This document shows positions 63,090 to 64,000 of a stretch of 64,000 bases of DNA, piece by piece. How positions within the stretch are numbered: position 1 is the first letter of the stretch; every line of letters starts with the position of its first letter. This stretch comes from Natrarchaeobius chitinivorans. GTDB taxonomy: Archaea > Halobacteriota > Halobacteria > Halobacteriales > Natrialbaceae. The translations under genes were made by a program, and so were the position numbers. Location: positions 372,001-436,000 of the forward strand of contig NZ_REGA01000001.1 in the NCBI RefSeq assembly GCF_003841505.1, read 5' to 3'. The notes under the pieces are model-generated. The model was not told the DNA's origin. It did no database searches and was given only the letters and a program-made list of their open reading frames with translations.

Positions 63090-63172
63090 GACGGATTGGT
63101 GTACCGATGGACCGGCACACCCGCCTCCCGGACCGCGGGCACGTCGGAACTGACGGACAGTAAACCGTATGA
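63087..63172 (+). mobile_element. F1 palindromic element, copy 6, at the sppA stop codon
   Basis: The left end is GACGGATTGGTGTACC (first base changed from T) and the right end GGACAGTAAACCGTA. The inner stem CCGGCACACCCGC is imperfectly paired with GCGGGCACGTCGG. TGA flanks both sides; the left one is the sppA stop codon. It is the most diverged copy, suggesting an older insertion. Confidence 0.72.
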
Positions 63173-63331
63173 GGGCAACCGGGAACGGCTCTCACGGGAT
63201 GGACGCGCTCGAGTGACCGGTGCGTTCGACGTCGGAGCCGGGCCGACGGCTCGAGCGAGGGTGGATCTCACAGACGGAGCCGAGGCGAACGAGTAAGTGG
63301 TTTTATCGTCTCACAGAAAGGAACGGATACC
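63173..63331. other. sppA/DUF373 intergenic region
   Basis: About 160 bp after the F1 copy with no gene seen. A possible promoter element, taagtggttttatcg (63295-63309), lies 25-35 nt before the GTG of the next gene. Confidence 0.4.
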
Positions 63332-64000
63332 GTGACAACGCTGGTCGTCTGTCTCGACCGGACCGACGATGTTGGCCGGGAGACCGGACTCCGGTCGCCG
63401 ATCGTCGGCTGGGAGGCAGTCCGCGCGCTGGTAACCGATATCGGACTCGCGGATCCGGAGGACTCGGGAGTCAACTCCCTGCTCGAGACGCTTCGCGTCG
63501 CCCAGAACCTCCGCGACGAGGACGAGGAGGCGATCGTCGCGGTCGTCTCGGGTGACCGGGAGTCGATGGTCTCCGCGGACAGAGCCGTCGCCCGGCAGCT
63601 CGACGAACTCATCGCGGAGTACGAACCGGAGTCGGCGGTCGTCGTCATCGACAGCGCGGAAGACGAACGACTGGTCCCCGTCGTCGAGAGTCGCGTTCGA
63701 GTCGATTCGGTCGATCGGGTCGTCGTCCGGCAGGCCCGGGACATCGAGTCGACGTACTACCTCCTCAAACAGTTCCTCGCGGACGAGGAACTCCGCCAGA
63801 CGGTTCTGGTTCCGATCGGTCTGACGCTTCTGGTCTTCCCGATGCTCGCGACCGTCGTGGGTCCCGCGGAGGGTGCGGCGGCGATCACGAGCGTCATCGG
63901 CCTCTTCTTGCTCTACAAGGGCTTTAGCATCGACGAGATCATGACCGGCGTGGCCCATCAGGTCCGGGAGTCGCTTTACTCCGGGCAGGTGTCGGTCGTT
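63332..64000 (+). CDS. DUF373 membrane protein, 5' part
   Basis: 223 residues are visible, from the GTG encoding VTTLVVCLDRTDDVGRETGL, and the frame runs off the right edge. The N-terminal soluble part has GWEAVRALVTDIGLADPEDS, EEAIVAVVSGDRESMVSADR and DIESTYYLLKQFLADEELRQ, all typical of DUF373. The first helices follow (TVLVPIGLTLLVFPMLATVV and ITSVIGLFLLYKGFSIDEI). It is an archaeal family of unknown function. Confidence 0.88.
   Translation, partial: MTTLVVCLDRTDDVGRETGLRSPIVGWEAVRALVTDIGLADPEDSGVNSLLETLRVAQNLRDEDEEAIVAVVSGDRESMVSADRAVARQLDELIAEYEPESAVVVIDSAEDERLVPVVESRVRVDSVDRVVVRQARDIESTYYLLKQFLADEELRQTVLVPIGLTLLVFPMLATVVGPAEGAAAITSVIGLFLLYKGFSIDEIMTGVAHQVRESLYSGQVSVV

Overview
The window is a gene-dense stretch of a haloarchaeal chromosome. 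It is GC-rich, and most predicted proteins are strongly acidic. It carries archaeal hallmark genes: TFB, a thermosome subunit, archaeal-type prolyl-tRNA synthetase, 3-dehydroquinate synthase II, NadM, LonB, a GGGP-synthase relative and CetZ. It also carries families largely restricted to Halobacteria (HalOD1, DUF7123, DUF7559, DUF5791, HVO_0758-type zinc finger). Several genes have a TATA-like box about 25-30 nt before the start codon, as expected for leaderless haloarchaeal transcripts. The order thermosome / SAM hydroxide adenosyltransferase / nadM / lonB resembles, from memory, that of Haloferax volcanii, so most of the window looks like conserved core chromosome. No tRNA, rRNA or CRISPR array was recognised.

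Layout. 1-2 kb: end of a KaiC/RAD55-type ATPase and a low-complexity Arg/Gln/Gly protein. 2-9 kb: glutamate synthase (gltB) and proS. 9-12 kb: two tandem SPFH/stomatin genes that share a tract of near-identical DNA. 12-20 kb: small regulators, TFB, two shikimate-pathway genes and a HAD hydrolase. 20-24.5 kb: a CPBP protease gene directly abutting lonB, then nadM. 24.5-30.8 kb: an accessory island (FAD oxidoreductase, SnoaL-like protein, two related Tat-exported proteins, a broken tnpB and several repeats) splits nadM from the SAM hydroxide adenosyltransferase gene. 31-40 kb: a HalOD1 protein, thermosome, amidohydrolase, a DUF368/PopT-type lipid-carrier transporter, a glycosyltransferase, a methyltransferase and an MBL-fold hydrolase. 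39-45 kb: a transport and stress cluster (trkA, APC permease with UspA tail, UspA, Lrp-RCK regulator, zinc ribbon). 45-58 kb: YkgJ, GGGPS-like, TRAM, radical SAM, Hsp20, oxidase, Nudix, GpgS-like, membrane DHH phosphoesterase, SDR and DUF5791. 57-64 kb: cetZ, a coiled-coil protein, an intact tnpB element, sppA and the start of a DUF373 protein.

The most notable signal is not a gene. Six copies of an 83-bp palindrome (called F1 here), each flanked by a 3-bp direct repeat TGA/TGA or TCA/TCA, behave like a non-autonomous transposable element. Four copies have inserted exactly at the TGA stop codon of a gene (gltB, a DUF7559 gene, hsp20, sppA); the target duplication recreates the stop codon. One copy sits inside a copy of a second palindromic family (F2, ends TATAGTARCMACTG). 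F2 occurs as about 82-85 bp units or as expanded forms whose loop is filled with 57-bp tandem repeats. A third, 55-57 bp double-hairpin element interrupts the tnpB remnant and recurs in front of the intact tnpB. Together these describe a layered population of small structured elements living in gene ends and intergenic gaps.
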